In this document: positions 54,999-63,892 of the stretch, piece by piece
How the letters are laid out: the number at the start of each line of letters is the position of its first letter
How positions within the stretch are numbered: the stretch's first letter is position 1
Origin: JANQRX01 sp963663975
GTDB lineage: Bacteria; Pseudomonadota; Alphaproteobacteria; Rhizobiales; Kaistiaceae
Direction of reading: 5' to 3'
DNA: 64,000 nucleotides
Assembly: GCA_963663975.2 (NCBI GenBank)
Contig: CAXXRA010000015.1
Coordinates: 1,550,001-1,614,000 of the forward strand
Notes under the pieces: generated by a model
Told to the model about the DNA's origin: nothing
The model's database searches: none
The model's input: the letters and a program-made list of their open reading frames with translations, nothing else
Program-made: the position numbers and the translations under genes

Positions 54999-56921
54999 CT
55001 AGCCAAGCCCGCGGGCAATCAGCCGGCCAACCCGCTCGACGTGGTCGGCGGCGTCTTCCGGCGGTTCCCCGTCGAGAATCCGTGCCTGGCCGTAGAGAAC
55101 GATCGCGGCGTCCTCCAGCAGCTTGTCGGCACCGCCCTGAACCGCCTTCTCCGTCAGCGATTTGATCAGGCCGTTGGCGGGGTTGAGTTCGAGCACCGGC
55201 GCGGTGCGGGCGCCCGACTGGCCGGCGCGGGCGAGAATCTTCTCGAGCTGGAGGTCCGGCCCGGATTCGGGCGCAACCAGACAGACCGGACTGGTTGCCA
55301 GCCGCTTGGAGGCCTGAACCGCGCTGACCCGGTCACCGAGGCTCTGCTTGAACAGCGCCGCCAACGTCGCCACCGCGCTCTGGGTCGCCTCCTCGGGTTC
55401 CTCGTCCTGGCCGTCGCCGGCCGCGACAACCGGGATCTTGTCGAGATCGGCGCCGCCCTGGGTTACCGACTGAAACGGCTTGCCGTCGTAACCGATCGTC
55501 GAGCGGACCCAGAAGGCATCGACCGGATCGGACAGCATCAGCACCTCGACCCCGTGGCGGGCAAAACCCTCCAGATGGGGACTGGCGGCAATCGCCTCAT
55601 GGGAGTCGCCGAGCGCATAGTAGATCGCCGTCTGGTTCGGCCGCATCGCCTCGACATAGTCTTGGAGGCTGCGCCAGGCATCTGTTTGCGTGGTCCTGAA
55701 CCGGGCCACCTCATAGAGCGCGTCGCGCCGTTCCGCGTCTTCGTAGATGCCCTCCTTGATGACCGGACCGAAGGCCTCCCAGATCTTCAGGAACGCCTCG
55801 CCGTCGTCGTCGGCGAATTTCTTCAAGTCGGTCATCACGCGGCTGGTCACGGCGGTGCCGATCGCTTTCAGAACCGGGCTCGATTGCAACATCTCGCGCG
55901 ACAGGTTGAGCGGCAGGTCTTCCGAATCGATCACCCCGCGCAGGAAACGCAGCCAGCCGGGCAGGATTTCGGCTTCATCGGTGATGAAGACGCGCCGCAC
56001 GTACAGCTTGATCCGGCTCTTGCGCTCGGGGTCAAACAGGTCGAACGGCTTCATCGACGGCACAAACAGGAGAACCGAGAACTCCTGACGGCCTTCGGCA
56101 CGGTAGTGGATGGTCAGCGCCGGCTCGTCGAACTGGCCGCCGACGTGTCCGTAAAACTCCGCGTATTCGTCCTTGGTCACCTCCGAGCGCGCTTTTCGCC
56201 ACAGCGCGCTGCCATCGGCGAGCGTCTTGGATGCGGCGCCGCCGCCGACCTCGAGCGTGATCGGCACCGGGACGTGCGCCGAATGGGCCGCCACGACCGT
56301 TTCGATCGTGGCCTGTTCGGCATAGGAGGCGGCGTCCTGCTTGAGCGCCAGGGTCACTCGCGTGCCCCGGCTCGGCGCCTCTTCGACCTTGGCCGGTTCG
56401 ATATCATAGCTGCCCAGGCCGTCCGAGCGCCATCGCCAGGCTTCGTCCGTCCCGGCCCGCCGCGATACCACGTCGACGCTATTGGCGACCATGAATGCGG
56501 AATAGAATCCGACCCCGAACTGGCCGATGATCTGGGCGCCGGCCTTGTCGTCCTGTACACCATCGAGGAAGGCCCTGGTACCGGAGCGCGCGATGGTGCC
56601 GAGATTGTCGATCAGTTCATCGCGATTCATGCCGATCCCGTTGTCCTGGACCGTGATGGTGCCGGCTTTGGCGTCGGTCGAAAGAACGATGCGATAGGGA
56701 TCGTCACCACCGGCCAGGTCCGGCGCGTCCAGCGCCTCGGTCCTCAGTCTTTCGCAGGCATCAGCGGCGTTCGAAATCAGTTCGCGAAGAAAGATGTCCC
56801 GGCTGGAATAGACCGAGTTGACCATGAGGTGGAGAAGGCGGGAGACTTCGGCCTCGAACGGCCGCGTGGCCGCGTCTTTGCCATCGCCCTTGCGTTTCCC
56901 GGACGTCCGTTTGGCAGCCAT
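54999..56921 (-). CDS. htpG: molecular chaperone HtpG (Hsp90)
   Basis: 640 residues from MAAKRTSGKRKGDGK; an in-frame ATG further upstream would add unconserved residues. GHKL ATPase motifs: RELISNAADACERLR, DNGIGMNRDELIDNLG, QIIGQFGVGFYSAFMVA, then middle-domain GVIDSEDLPLNLSREMLQ. The C-terminal dimerisation domain ends normally. Confidence 0.95.
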   Translation of the reverse strand: MAAKRTSGKRKGDGKDAATRPFEAEVSRLLHLMVNSVYSSRDIFLRELISNAADACERLRTEALDAPDLAGGDDPYRIVLSTDAKAGTITVQDNGIGMNRDELIDNLGTIARSGTRAFLDGVQDDKAGAQIIGQFGVGFYSAFMVANSVDVVSRRAGTDEAWRWRSDGLGSYDIEPAKVEEAPSRGTRVTLALKQDAASYAEQATIETVVAAHSAHVPVPITLEVGGGAASKTLADGSALWRKARSEVTKDEYAEFYGHVGGQFDEPALTIHYRAEGRQEFSVLLFVPSMKPFDLFDPERKSRIKLYVRRVFITDEAEILPGWLRFLRGVIDSEDLPLNLSREMLQSSPVLKAIGTAVTSRVMTDLKKFADDDGEAFLKIWEAFGPVIKEGIYEDAERRDALYEVARFRTTQTDAWRSLQDYVEAMRPNQTAIYYALGDSHEAIAASPHLEGFARHGVEVLMLSDPVDAFWVRSTIGYDGKPFQSVTQGGADLDKIPVVAAGDGQDEEPEEATQSAVATLAALFKQSLGDRVSAVQASKRLATSPVCLVAPESGPDLQLEKILARAGQSGARTAPVLELNPANGLIKSLTEKAVQGGADKLLEDAAIVLYGQARILDGEPPEDAADHVERVGRLIARGLG

Positions 56922-57344
56922 TGGCCGTGCCAGCCCCCGTTCTTGCGGATTGCAGAAACCATCGCCCATATCGCCGCTGAGCGCACCGCTTTCAAGCCTT
57001 CGTTGCGGGCGCAGGGGCGGGCGCGGCACAGGCCGGCCAACTACGACGAGCGGCGGCGGGTGAGGTCAGACAATCAGGGAGGGGTGGTCCGGCCCGACAA
57101 AAACCCCGGGGGGCTGGGGGGCTGAGAAAGTTCCGCGGCCTCCATCGGACCGGACCGTCTGAGGCAACGGGCGGGATCATGCAGATGCAACTTGGCCGGC
57201 CAAGGGCCGAATCGGGGCAAAATCATGGTTTTCCAGTGTCATTCGATTCAAGTTGAGGCGGTATCGGCTCCAGCGCCCGGCCAAACTTGACGCCACGGCG
57301 AAAACCCTGTGATCATGGCCGTTGGTGGAGGATACGGAGGGATC
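56922..57344 (+). other. divergent intergenic region htpG / DUF2794
   Basis: 423 bp without a gene. It should contain both promoters. No clear heat-shock element (such as a CIRCE inverted repeat) was seen. A poly-G/C-rich stretch near 57100-57120 is notable only for its composition. Confidence 0.4.
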
Positions 57345-57728
57345 ATGGCCGAGTGCGACGACGAAGGACGATTGGGCGGCCGGGCGCGCTTCAGCGTCTC
57401 CGCCGCCAGCCCCGGCCCGGCTCCCTCATCGACGCCAATACGCTTCACCCGCCAGGAACTTCACGAGATTCTCAACGTCTACGGCCGCAAAGTCGCTGCC
57501 GGCGAATGGCGTGACTACGCCATCGACCAGTTGAGCGAGCGTGCGGTTTTTTCGATTTTTCGGCGCGCTTCCGAAGTGCCGCTCTACCGGATCATCAAGC
57601 AGGCGCGATCGGGTCGCCGCCAGGGCGCCTATTCGGTGGTGACGCCGACGGGCCTCATTCTCCAGCGCGGGCATGAGATTCGGCAGGTCCTCAGAGCGAT
57701 TGATTCCCCGCTGCGGGTGGTCGCCTGA
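57345..57728 (+). CDS. DUF2794 protein
   Basis: 127 residues from MAECDDEGRLGG, with GGAGGG 5 nt upstream. The family core is RFTRQELHEILNVYGRKVAAGEWRDYAID, RAVFSIFRRASEVPLYRI, KQARSGRRQGAYSVVTPTGLILQRGHE. A conserved alphaproteobacterial family of unknown function. A repeat copy begins at its TGA stop. Confidence 0.88.
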   Translation: MAECDDEGRLGGRARFSVSAASPGPAPSSTPIRFTRQELHEILNVYGRKVAAGEWRDYAIDQLSERAVFSIFRRASEVPLYRIIKQARSGRRQGAYSVVTPTGLILQRGHEIRQVLRAIDSPLRVVA

Positions 57729-57865
57729 GCTCTTTCGACCGACTCTGAGTCGATTCTGTTCCTCGATTTGGAAGGCGATCCAGCGTCGAAACGCTCGACG
57801 GGCGATCCCTCGGCATCGTTCCCGGATTGGTTCGGCGCTGGGCCCCGCCAATCGACAAACCCGAA
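57726..57865 (+). repeat. MITE-like repeat copy 10 (left part only)
   Basis: Starts TGAGCTCTTTCGACCGACTC, overlapping the DUF2794 stop, and matches the left arm of other copies through CGCTGGGCCCCGCCAATCG. The right half is missing. Confidence 0.8.
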
Positions 57866-57874
57866 CTCTCGCGC

Positions 57875-58417
57875 TCACGCCCCGGTGTCAAGATCGGGCG
57901 CGGTTGTCGCGCCCCGTCCCAACGAGCGTTCCATCAACACCGTATCGAGCCAGTGTCCGTGCTTGTAGCCGACGTTGCTCAGCACCCCGGCCTCGGCGAA
58001 TCCGGCCGCCCGATGAAGGCGAATCGACGGCAGGTGCCTGGAATCTCCGATGACGGCGATCATCTGGCGAAAACCGCGGCTTTCGCTCTCGGCAATGAGG
58101 GCTGCCAGCACACCGCCGCCAATGCCCTTGCCGCGCGCGTCCGCTGCCAGATAGATGGAATCCTCGACCGTCCAGCGATAAGCCGGGCGCGAGCGATAGG
58201 GTGCGGCGTAGCCGCTGCCGACCACGTTTCCGTCGAGTTCCGCGACCAGATAGGGATAGCCGCCGCCGGTCATCGCCGCCATTCGGCGCGCCATTTCGTC
58301 CTCATCCGGCGGATCGATTTCGAAGGTCGCGGTCCCGTTCAGAACCGCATCGCGGTAGATCGCTGTGATCGCCGCCATGTCGTCACGGCGGACCGGGCGG
58401 ATCAGTCGTCCCTCCAT
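57875..58417 (-). CDS. GNAT acetyltransferase, phosphinothricin-acetyltransferase-like
   Basis: 180 residues from MEGRLIRPVRRDD. ITAIYRDAVLNGTATFEIDPP, GYAAPYRSRPAYRWTVEDSIYLAADARGKGIGGGVLAALI (motif A, RGKGIG), QMIAVIGDSRHLPSIRLHRAAGF and VGYKHGHWLDTVLME match the PAT/YncA branch. Members acetylate methionine sulfone or phosphinothricin-like amines; the natural substrate is uncertain. Confidence 0.87.
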   Translation of the reverse strand: MEGRLIRPVRRDDMAAITAIYRDAVLNGTATFEIDPPDEDEMARRMAAMTGGGYPYLVAELDGNVVGSGYAAPYRSRPAYRWTVEDSIYLAADARGKGIGGGVLAALIAESESRGFRQMIAVIGDSRHLPSIRLHRAAGFAEAGVLSNVGYKHGHWLDTVLMERSLGRGATTAPDLDTGA

Positions 58418-58486
58418 GGCGCCATTAAAAGCAAAGAAAAAGGGCGCGGCCAAGCCGCGCCCTCGTCGATTTCCGAAGGGATGTCC

Positions 58487-59242
58487 CTAATTTCTGTTGC
58501 CGAACAAGCGCAGCAGCATCAGGAACAGGTTGATGAAGTCGAGATAGAGGCGCAACGCCCCCATGATCGCCTTGCGGCCGGACACCGTTCCGTCGTCGTT
58601 GACGTCGTACATGTTCTTGATCTGCTGGGTGTCGTAGGCGGTCAGGCCGACGAAAATGAGCACGCCAGCGGCAGAGATGATAAAGTCGAGCAACGACGAT
58701 CCGAGAAAGATGTTGACGATCATCGCGATGATGAGGCCGATCAGCCCCATGAACAGGAACGAACCCCAGCCGGTCAGGTCGCGGTTGGTGGTGTAGCCGT
58801 AGAGGCTCATGGACCCGAAGGTGGCGGCGGTGATGAAGAACACCTGGGTAATGCTGGTCGCGGTGTAGGTCGCGAAGATAGTCGCCAGCGACACCCCGAG
58901 CAGGCCGGCGAAAATCCAGAACGTCGTCTGGGCGGCCGATACGCTCATCCATCCGATACGGGCACTGACGAAGAAGACCAGCCCCAGCGGCGCCAACATG
59001 ATCACCCACACCAGCGGGCCGCCGAACAGGACCTGCCCCAGTTCGGTATAGGCGAGTTGGCCGTTTACGGTCTGGAACGCCATCAGATAAGTGGCGTAGG
59101 AGGTGATGCCGGTGAGCACCAATCCGCTCAACATGTAATTGTAAACGCGGATCATGTAGGCCCTCAGGCCCGCATCGATGACCGCTTCCGAGCCATGCGC
59201 TACAGCTGCGCCGGAACGCGGCCGGTTGTCATAGTTCGCCAT
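58487..59242 (-). CDS. Bax inhibitor-1/YccA family membrane protein
   Basis: 251 residues, seven membrane helices. YMLSGLVLTGITSY, GSMSLYGYTTNRDLTGWGSFLFMGLIGL, VFVGLTAYDTQQIKNMY and LRLYLDFINLFLMLLRLFG are the family's closing motifs. Possibly a pH-sensitive calcium leak or FtsH-linked regulator, by analogy to family members. Confidence 0.93.
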   Translation of the reverse strand: MANYDNRPRSGAAVAHGSEAVIDAGLRAYMIRVYNYMLSGLVLTGITSYATYLMAFQTVNGQLAYTELGQVLFGGPLVWVIMLAPLGLVFFVSARIGWMSVSAAQTTFWIFAGLLGVSLATIFATYTATSITQVFFITAATFGSMSLYGYTTNRDLTGWGSFLFMGLIGLIIAMIVNIFLGSSLLDFIISAAGVLIFVGLTAYDTQQIKNMYDVNDDGTVSGRKAIMGALRLYLDFINLFLMLLRLFGNRN

Positions 59243-59462
59243 TGAGATTGTTCCTTCCTGGATCCGAAAGCTCAGACTCCGCGAATAACCGCGGAACTCG
59301 CGTGCAATATGGGACTTCGGCCGGCCCCAGACAAGTGCGCCTGCTTGTCCTTCAGACCGCTGTGATTTTATATTTGCAACCCTGCGCCCAACGGTCCGCG
59401 GAGGTCGGTCATGGACCGGCGAGAGACGACCGTTACGGCTCCGTTACGACGAGGTAACCAAG

Positions 59463-59999
59463 GTGCCGCGCCTCTTCACCGGTATCGAAATCCCGGCCAT
59501 CACCGCCCGGCGCCTGGCCTCGCTCCAGGGTGGGCTGCAAGGAGCACGATGGATTTCCTCCGACAATTATCATCTCACGCTCCGCTTCATCGGTGACGTC
59601 GACCGGATCACCGCCGACATGATTGCCGAAGCGCTGGGCGAGGTAACGCGCGGATCGTTTCGTCTCGGGCTGTCGGGCCTGGGCGCCTTCGGCGGCCGCA
59701 GTCCCCGCACCATCTTCGCCCACGCCGACACCCGCCGCCCGCTCATCGACCTGCAGGCCGAGCATGAGCGGCTCATCCAAAGGCTGGGACTGCCGCCCGA
59801 AGGCCGAAAATACGTCCCCCACGTTACCCTCGCGCGCCTGCGCAGCGGTACCCCGCGGGCGGTTGCCGATTACCTCGCCCTGCACGGAGGTTTTGGCGTC
59901 GAGCCTTTCGCCGTCGATCGCTTCGTGCTGTTTTCGGCCAGGGAACTGGTGGGTGGCGGACCCTATGTGGTCGAACATGTCTATCCGCTGGAGCCGTAA
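59463..59999 (+). CDS. thpR: RNA 2',3'-cyclic phosphodiesterase ThpR
   Basis: 178 residues, GTG start. Two catalytic HxTx motifs: HLTL (37-40) in NYHLTLRFIGDV and HVTL (120-123) in KYVPHVTLARL. FTGIEIPAITARRL opens the domain. Historically called 2'-5' RNA ligase; it hydrolyses cyclic phosphates. The length is normal. Confidence 0.93.
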   Translation: MPRLFTGIEIPAITARRLASLQGGLQGARWISSDNYHLTLRFIGDVDRITADMIAEALGEVTRGSFRLGLSGLGAFGGRSPRTIFAHADTRRPLIDLQAEHERLIQRLGLPPEGRKYVPHVTLARLRSGTPRAVADYLALHGGFGVEPFAVDRFVLFSARELVGGGPYVVEHVYPLEP

Positions 60000-60026
60000 C
60001 GAACCACCGTGAGAGGAAATGCCCGC

Positions 60027-60320
60027 ATGATCACGATATTGGCCACCGCCGAACTGGAAAAATCGTTATCCGAGCTGCCCGGATGGACGCCCGTGAGATC
60101 TGGAAAAGCCATTGAAAAGACATTCGAATTCGGCGATTTCAGCGAGGCTTTCGGGTTCATGACACGAACTGCCCTGGCCGCCGAGAAGGCTGATCACCAT
60201 CCTGAATGGAGCAATGTCTACAATCGGGTCACGGTCACGCTGTCGACCCATGAGGCCGGCGGGGTGACGGCGCGCGACCTCGACCTGGCCGCCGTGGTGG
60301 AGCGTTTCGCGTCCGCCTGA
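60027..60320 (+). CDS. phhB: pterin-4a-carbinolamine dehydratase
   Basis: 97 residues, GAGAGGAA about 9 nt upstream. The signature EKADHHPEWSNVYNRVTV, preceded by FGFMTRTALAAE, is diagnostic. It recycles pterin cofactor or acts as a dimerisation cofactor. No phhA is visible nearby. Confidence 0.92.
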   Translation: MITILATAELEKSLSELPGWTPVRSGKAIEKTFEFGDFSEAFGFMTRTALAAEKADHHPEWSNVYNRVTVTLSTHEAGGVTARDLDLAAVVERFASA

Positions 60321-60344
60321 GGCGCGCCGCCGGGTTGCGCGGCA

Positions 60345-60761
60345 ATGACGGCAACCCCATCTGCTCTGGGGCGGGCGATCGGCGGGAGATTGACCTTGGA
60401 CGACATACTTCACGGCGAAATCCTGGGGCCCGAGGACGAGGAGACGCGTTCACAACGCGTCCGTGCCCGATTCTGGAAGACCTTCCGCCGGGCCGCCCGC
60501 TACATTCCGTTTTCGGAAGACCTGGTCGCCGGATATTTTTGCGCGCTCGATCCGGCCACGCCGCATCGTGTCCGCGGCATTCTTCTGGCGGCGCTGGCCT
60601 ATTTCATTCTGCCGTTCGATGCCGTGCCGGATGTGCTGGCGGGCATCGGTTTTTCCGATGACATAACCGTTCTGGTCGCCGCCATTGCCATGGTTCGGCC
60701 ACATATCACCCCGGCGCATTGGCAGGCGGCGCGGCGCGCGCTGGCCGAGAACGGCGCCTGA
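60345..60761 (+). CDS. YkvA/DUF1232 membrane protein
   Basis: 138 residues. ALDPATPHRVRGILLAALAYFILPFDAVPDVLAGIGFSDD matches DUF1232 (YFILPxDxxPDxLxxxGxxDD). One or two membrane helices. Function unknown. Same strand, 24 bp after phhB. Confidence 0.88.
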   Translation: MTATPSALGRAIGGRLTLDDILHGEILGPEDEETRSQRVRARFWKTFRRAARYIPFSEDLVAGYFCALDPATPHRVRGILLAALAYFILPFDAVPDVLAGIGFSDDITVLVAAIAMVRPHITPAHWQAARRALAENGA

Positions 60762-60906
60762 CGGCACGCCGCCAACACAAAATCGTCGACATTGGTCTGC
60801 ATCGCTGATTGGCGGCCCGCGGGAGGCCACCGCTCCGGCCGGTCTTGCAACGCCATGGTTCACGAAATAGTAACTGTGATCGCCGAATCCTAATCAGCGT
60901 CGTTCG

Positions 60907-61467
60907 ATGCAGCCAATCGGGAACCCTGTCCGCGCCATGACCGCTCGTTGGAGCACCATCAGCCTCAATATCTCGCTCGCGGCCGCGACCATGCTTGTGG
61001 TCTCCACCGCCGCCTTCGCCCAATCCGACGCCAAGCTGGTTGGCGAGTTCCGGGTCTGGAGGACCTACGTCGCCAGCACCCCGGAAAAGATGTGCTTCGT
61101 CGCCTCCCAGCCCCAGGATTCGACCTACTCGCAAAGCATTTCGGGTCGCGATCCGGCCTTCTTCATGGTGACCACGATTCCGGCCAGGAACATTCAGAGC
61201 GAGGCCAGCACCATCATCGGCTATCCGTTCCAGGAAGCGTCGAACGTCACGGTCGAGGTTGACGGTCAGAAATTCTCCATGTTCACCCAGGCCGACGCCG
61301 CCTGGATCGAGATCGACCAGGAACCGGCCCTGGTCGACGCCATGCGGCGGGGTTCGGTCATGCTGGTGAAGGGCACATCGAGGCGCGGCACCCAGACGAC
61401 CGATACCTACTCGCTTTCGGGGGTCACCGCAGCGCTGGATGCGGCTCGGCAGGAGTGTTCCCGCTAG
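60907..61467 (+). CDS. invasion-associated locus B (IalB) family protein
   Basis: 186 residues with a signal peptide (about 1-39, start possibly MTARWSTISLN). The mature part has DWRVYCxx-like EFRVWRTYVAS, MCFVASQPQ, FFMVTTIPARNIQSEASTIIGYPF and KGTSRRGTQTTDTYSLSGVTAALDAARQEC. Periplasmic, unknown role. The stop codon TAG coincides with the tip of a MITE-like repeat whose TA holds an IS5-type insertion. Confidence 0.87.
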   Translation: MQPIGNPVRAMTARWSTISLNISLAAATMLVVSTAAFAQSDAKLVGEFRVWRTYVASTPEKMCFVASQPQDSTYSQSISGRDPAFFMVTTIPARNIQSEASTIIGYPFQEASNVTVEVDGQKFSMFTQADAAWIEIDQEPALVDAMRRGSVMLVKGTSRRGTQTTDTYSLSGVTAALDAARQECSR

Positions 61468-62309
61468 GTGCTGTTGACAGTTAACGGTTTATTAATGGCG
61501 GTTGTGATTCAAGCAAGACCTGGGTGTGGAGGAGGAACCGGTCATGCTTCGCAGGGAATTGACGGACGTTCAATGGGAACGGATATCGGATTTGGTACCC
61601 GGCAAGGCGTCGGATTGCGGATCCACGGGACGGGACAATCGTCTGTTCGTGGATGCGGTATTGTGGATTGCACGCACGAGTTCGCCATGGCGCGACCTGC
61701 CGGACGCGTTCGGCAATTGGAACAGCGTGTACGTGCGCTTTTCCCGGTGGGCCAAACAAGGGGCATGGGAGAGTCTTTTCAAGGCCTTGGTGGACGATCC
61801 GGACTTCGAATACCTGATCATCGATTCAACCATTGTGCGGGCACATCAACATGCGTCGGGCGCAAAAGGGGGACTCAAAATCAGGCCATCGGACGTTCGC
61901 GCGGCGGCTTGACGAGCAAGGTTCACATCGCTGTCGATGGGCTCGGCAATCCATTACGGTTCATCCTCACCGGCGGTCAGGTTGGCGATGTCACCCAGGC
62001 TGAAGAGTTGATCGCCGACGTGGCCGGCGCAAACCTCATCGCCGACACGGCCTATGATGCCGATCATCTCCGCGCTCGTCTCAACGATGCCGGAATAGTG
62101 GCGGTGATTCCATCCAACCCGTCACGGGCGCAAGCCATCCCCTACGATGCCGAACTCTACAAAGAAAGACATCTCGTCGAATGTTACATAAACAAAATCA
62201 AACACTTCCGGCGCATCGCCACGCGCTATGAAAAAACCGCAACGGCCTACATGGCCATGCTGTTTCTTGTCGGTGCCATCATCTGGCTCCGATAACTGTC
62301 AACAGGACC
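61467..62309 (+). mobile_element. IS5-family (IS427-like) insertion sequence
   Basis: About 843 bp with ends GGTGCTGTTGACAGTTAACGG and the inverse GGTCCTGTTGACAGTTATCGG. Flanking bases CTA and TAG fit duplication of TA in a CTAG target, as in the IS427 group. It is inserted precisely in the tip of a MITE-like repeat. Confidence 0.9.
61544..62295 (+). CDS. IS5-family transposase in two overlapping frames
   Basis: ORF A (61544-61912) starts MLRRELTDVQWERI after GGAGGAGG and contains DLPDAFGNWNSVYVRF and the first Asp (IIDSTIVRAHQHA, Asp94). ORF B in the -1 frame continues with SKVHIAVDGLGNPL, LIADTAYDADHLR (second Asp) and ERHLVECYINKIKHFRRIATRYEK (Glu) to 62295. The two meet at an A4G5 run (61864-61872), the usual site for programmed frameshifting in such elements. 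It is probably functional. Confidence 0.88.
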
Positions 62310-62473
62310 TAGAGCCCTTCCAATCAACTCTGAGCCATTCTGACGGAGCGATTTTGTGACAAGATCAAGTCAAGGTTCGATGAGCGTATCTGGATACGGT
62401 CGAGAGACCTTGCGCAGGAATTGGCGCAAAGAAGCTCCGTCAGAATGGGTCAAATTGGTCGGAAGATGCTCTA
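62310..62473 (-). repeat. MITE-like repeat copy 11 (164 bp, two right ends)
   Basis: Reverse orientation. TAGAGCCCTTCCAATCAACTC, CCATTCTGACGGAGCGATTTTG and CGTATCTGGATACGGTC match the right arm of other copies inverted; it closes with a second right-type tip GCTCCGTCAGAATGGGTCAA..GATGCTCTA. It lies between the IS5 element and rlmN. Before the IS it abutted ialB. Confidence 0.85.
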
Positions 62474-62613
62474 AGCGCAGTCACGGCCGCCGCAGCCGAC
62501 CGCAGGTGTGATACCGCTGACGTTCTTGGCCCAGCGGGCTATAAGACCAAACTCATCACCCATCCGACGACCCCGCTCGACGCGGGGCGGACAGCCAGGG
62601 GCAGGGCATCCGC

Positions 62614-63807
62614 GTGACGATTGCCGAGTTAGCCAAGACGCCGGACCGGACCGACGCGGCCAAGCCATCGCTGATCGGACTGGGGCGCGAGCGGCTGGCC
62701 GAGGCTCTGACCGGGATCGGCGTACCCGAAAAACAGCTGCGCATGCGCAGCGCCCAGCTGTGGCAATGGCTATACGTCCGTGGGGCGACCGACTTCTCGC
62801 GCATGACCAACATCTCGAAGGACATGCGTACGCGGCTCGCCGAAGCCTTTGCACTGCCGCGGCCGGAGATCGTCAGCGAGCAGGTCTCCCAGGACGGAAC
62901 CCGCAAATGGCTGTTGAGATTTCCCCCGCGCGGCGCCGGCCGGCCGGTCGAGATCGAAACCGTCTACATCCCGGAAGTCGACCGCGGCACGCTGTGCCTG
63001 TCGAGCCAGGTCGGCTGCACGCTCGCCTGTCCCTTCTGCCACACCGGTACCCAGAAGCTGGTCCGCAATCTGACATCCGAGGAGATCGTCGGTCAGATCC
63101 TGCTCGCCCGCGACCGGCTGCAGGACTACCCCGGCGCCAGCCCGGGCCACGGCCGCGGCACGCCGCCGACCGGCCGGCTGGTCTCCAACATCGTCATGAT
63201 GGGCATGGGCGAGCCGCTCTACAATTTCGACAACGTCAAGGAAGCGCTTCTGATCGCCTCCGACGGCGAGGGCATCGGCCTGTCGCGGCGGCGCATCACC
63301 CTGTCGACCTCGGGCGTTGTGCCGATGATCGCCCGCACCGGATCGGAAATCGGGGTGATGCTGGCAGTTTCACTGCACGCCGTCACCGACGCGTTGCGCG
63401 ACGAACTGGTGCCGCTGAACCGACGCTACCCGATTGCCGATCTGCTCGATGGCTGCCGCGCGTATAATGGGCTGTCCAATGCGCGGCGGATCACCTTCGA
63501 ATATGTCATGCTCAAGGGCGTCAATGACGGCCTCGCCGACGCTCGTGAATTGGTCCGCCTGCTCAGGGGCATTCCGGCCAAGATCAACCTCATTCCGTTC
63601 AATCCGTGGCCGGGTAGCGGCTATGAATGTTCCGATTGGGATCAAATCGAGCGCTTTGCCGAAATCGTCAACAGGGCTGGTTACGCCTCGCCGATACGGA
63701 CCCCGCGCGGACGCGACATTCTGGCGGCCTGCGGCCAGCTCAAGAGCGAATCGGAGCGGCTGCGCATTCGCGAACGACTGGCGCTCGAGGCGATGATCGC
63801 CGGCTAA
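62614..63807 (+). CDS. rlmN: dual-specificity 23S rRNA/tRNA methyltransferase RlmN
   Basis: 397 residues, GTG start. Radical-SAM CxxxCxxC is CTLACPFC (Cys135, 139, 142), with Cys128 seven residues upstream at the conserved position, MMGMGEPLYNFDNV, LSTSGVVPMI, YVMLKGVNDG, FNPWPGS and the methyl-carrying Cys in RDILAACGQL. It makes m2A2503 in 23S rRNA and m2A37 in tRNAs. Confidence 0.95.
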   Translation: MTIAELAKTPDRTDAAKPSLIGLGRERLAEALTGIGVPEKQLRMRSAQLWQWLYVRGATDFSRMTNISKDMRTRLAEAFALPRPEIVSEQVSQDGTRKWLLRFPPRGAGRPVEIETVYIPEVDRGTLCLSSQVGCTLACPFCHTGTQKLVRNLTSEEIVGQILLARDRLQDYPGASPGHGRGTPPTGRLVSNIVMMGMGEPLYNFDNVKEALLIASDGEGIGLSRRRITLSTSGVVPMIARTGSEIGVMLAVSLHAVTDALRDELVPLNRRYPIADLLDGCRAYNGLSNARRITFEYVMLKGVNDGLADARELVRLLRGIPAKINLIPFNPWPGSGYECSDWDQIERFAEIVNRAGYASPIRTPRGRDILAACGQLKSESERLRIRERLALEAMIAG

Positions 63808-63886
63808 CCCGGACTTCTCAAACTGGACATGACCGGCGCCGGTTCAGGCCGGCCCTTCGGGTTGCGTGTCCAGTGAGAAGTCCGGG
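63808..63886 (+). repeat. long inverted repeat after rlmN
   Basis: CCCGGACTTCTCAAACTGGACA (63808-63829, shown without its last two bases here as 20-base arm plus CA) pairs with TGTCCAGTGAGAAGTCCGGG (63867-63886), separated by 37 bases that are themselves GC-rich. It directly follows the rlmN stop and could be a terminator-like hairpin or an IS/MITE relic. Bases CTA flank both sides. Confidence 0.7.
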
Positions 63887-63892
63887 CTATCG

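Noticed and set aside
55041..57125. 694-codon plus-strand open frame opposite htpG
   Set aside because: Antisense shadow; low-complexity translation with no family resemblance, while htpG on the minus strand is full length.
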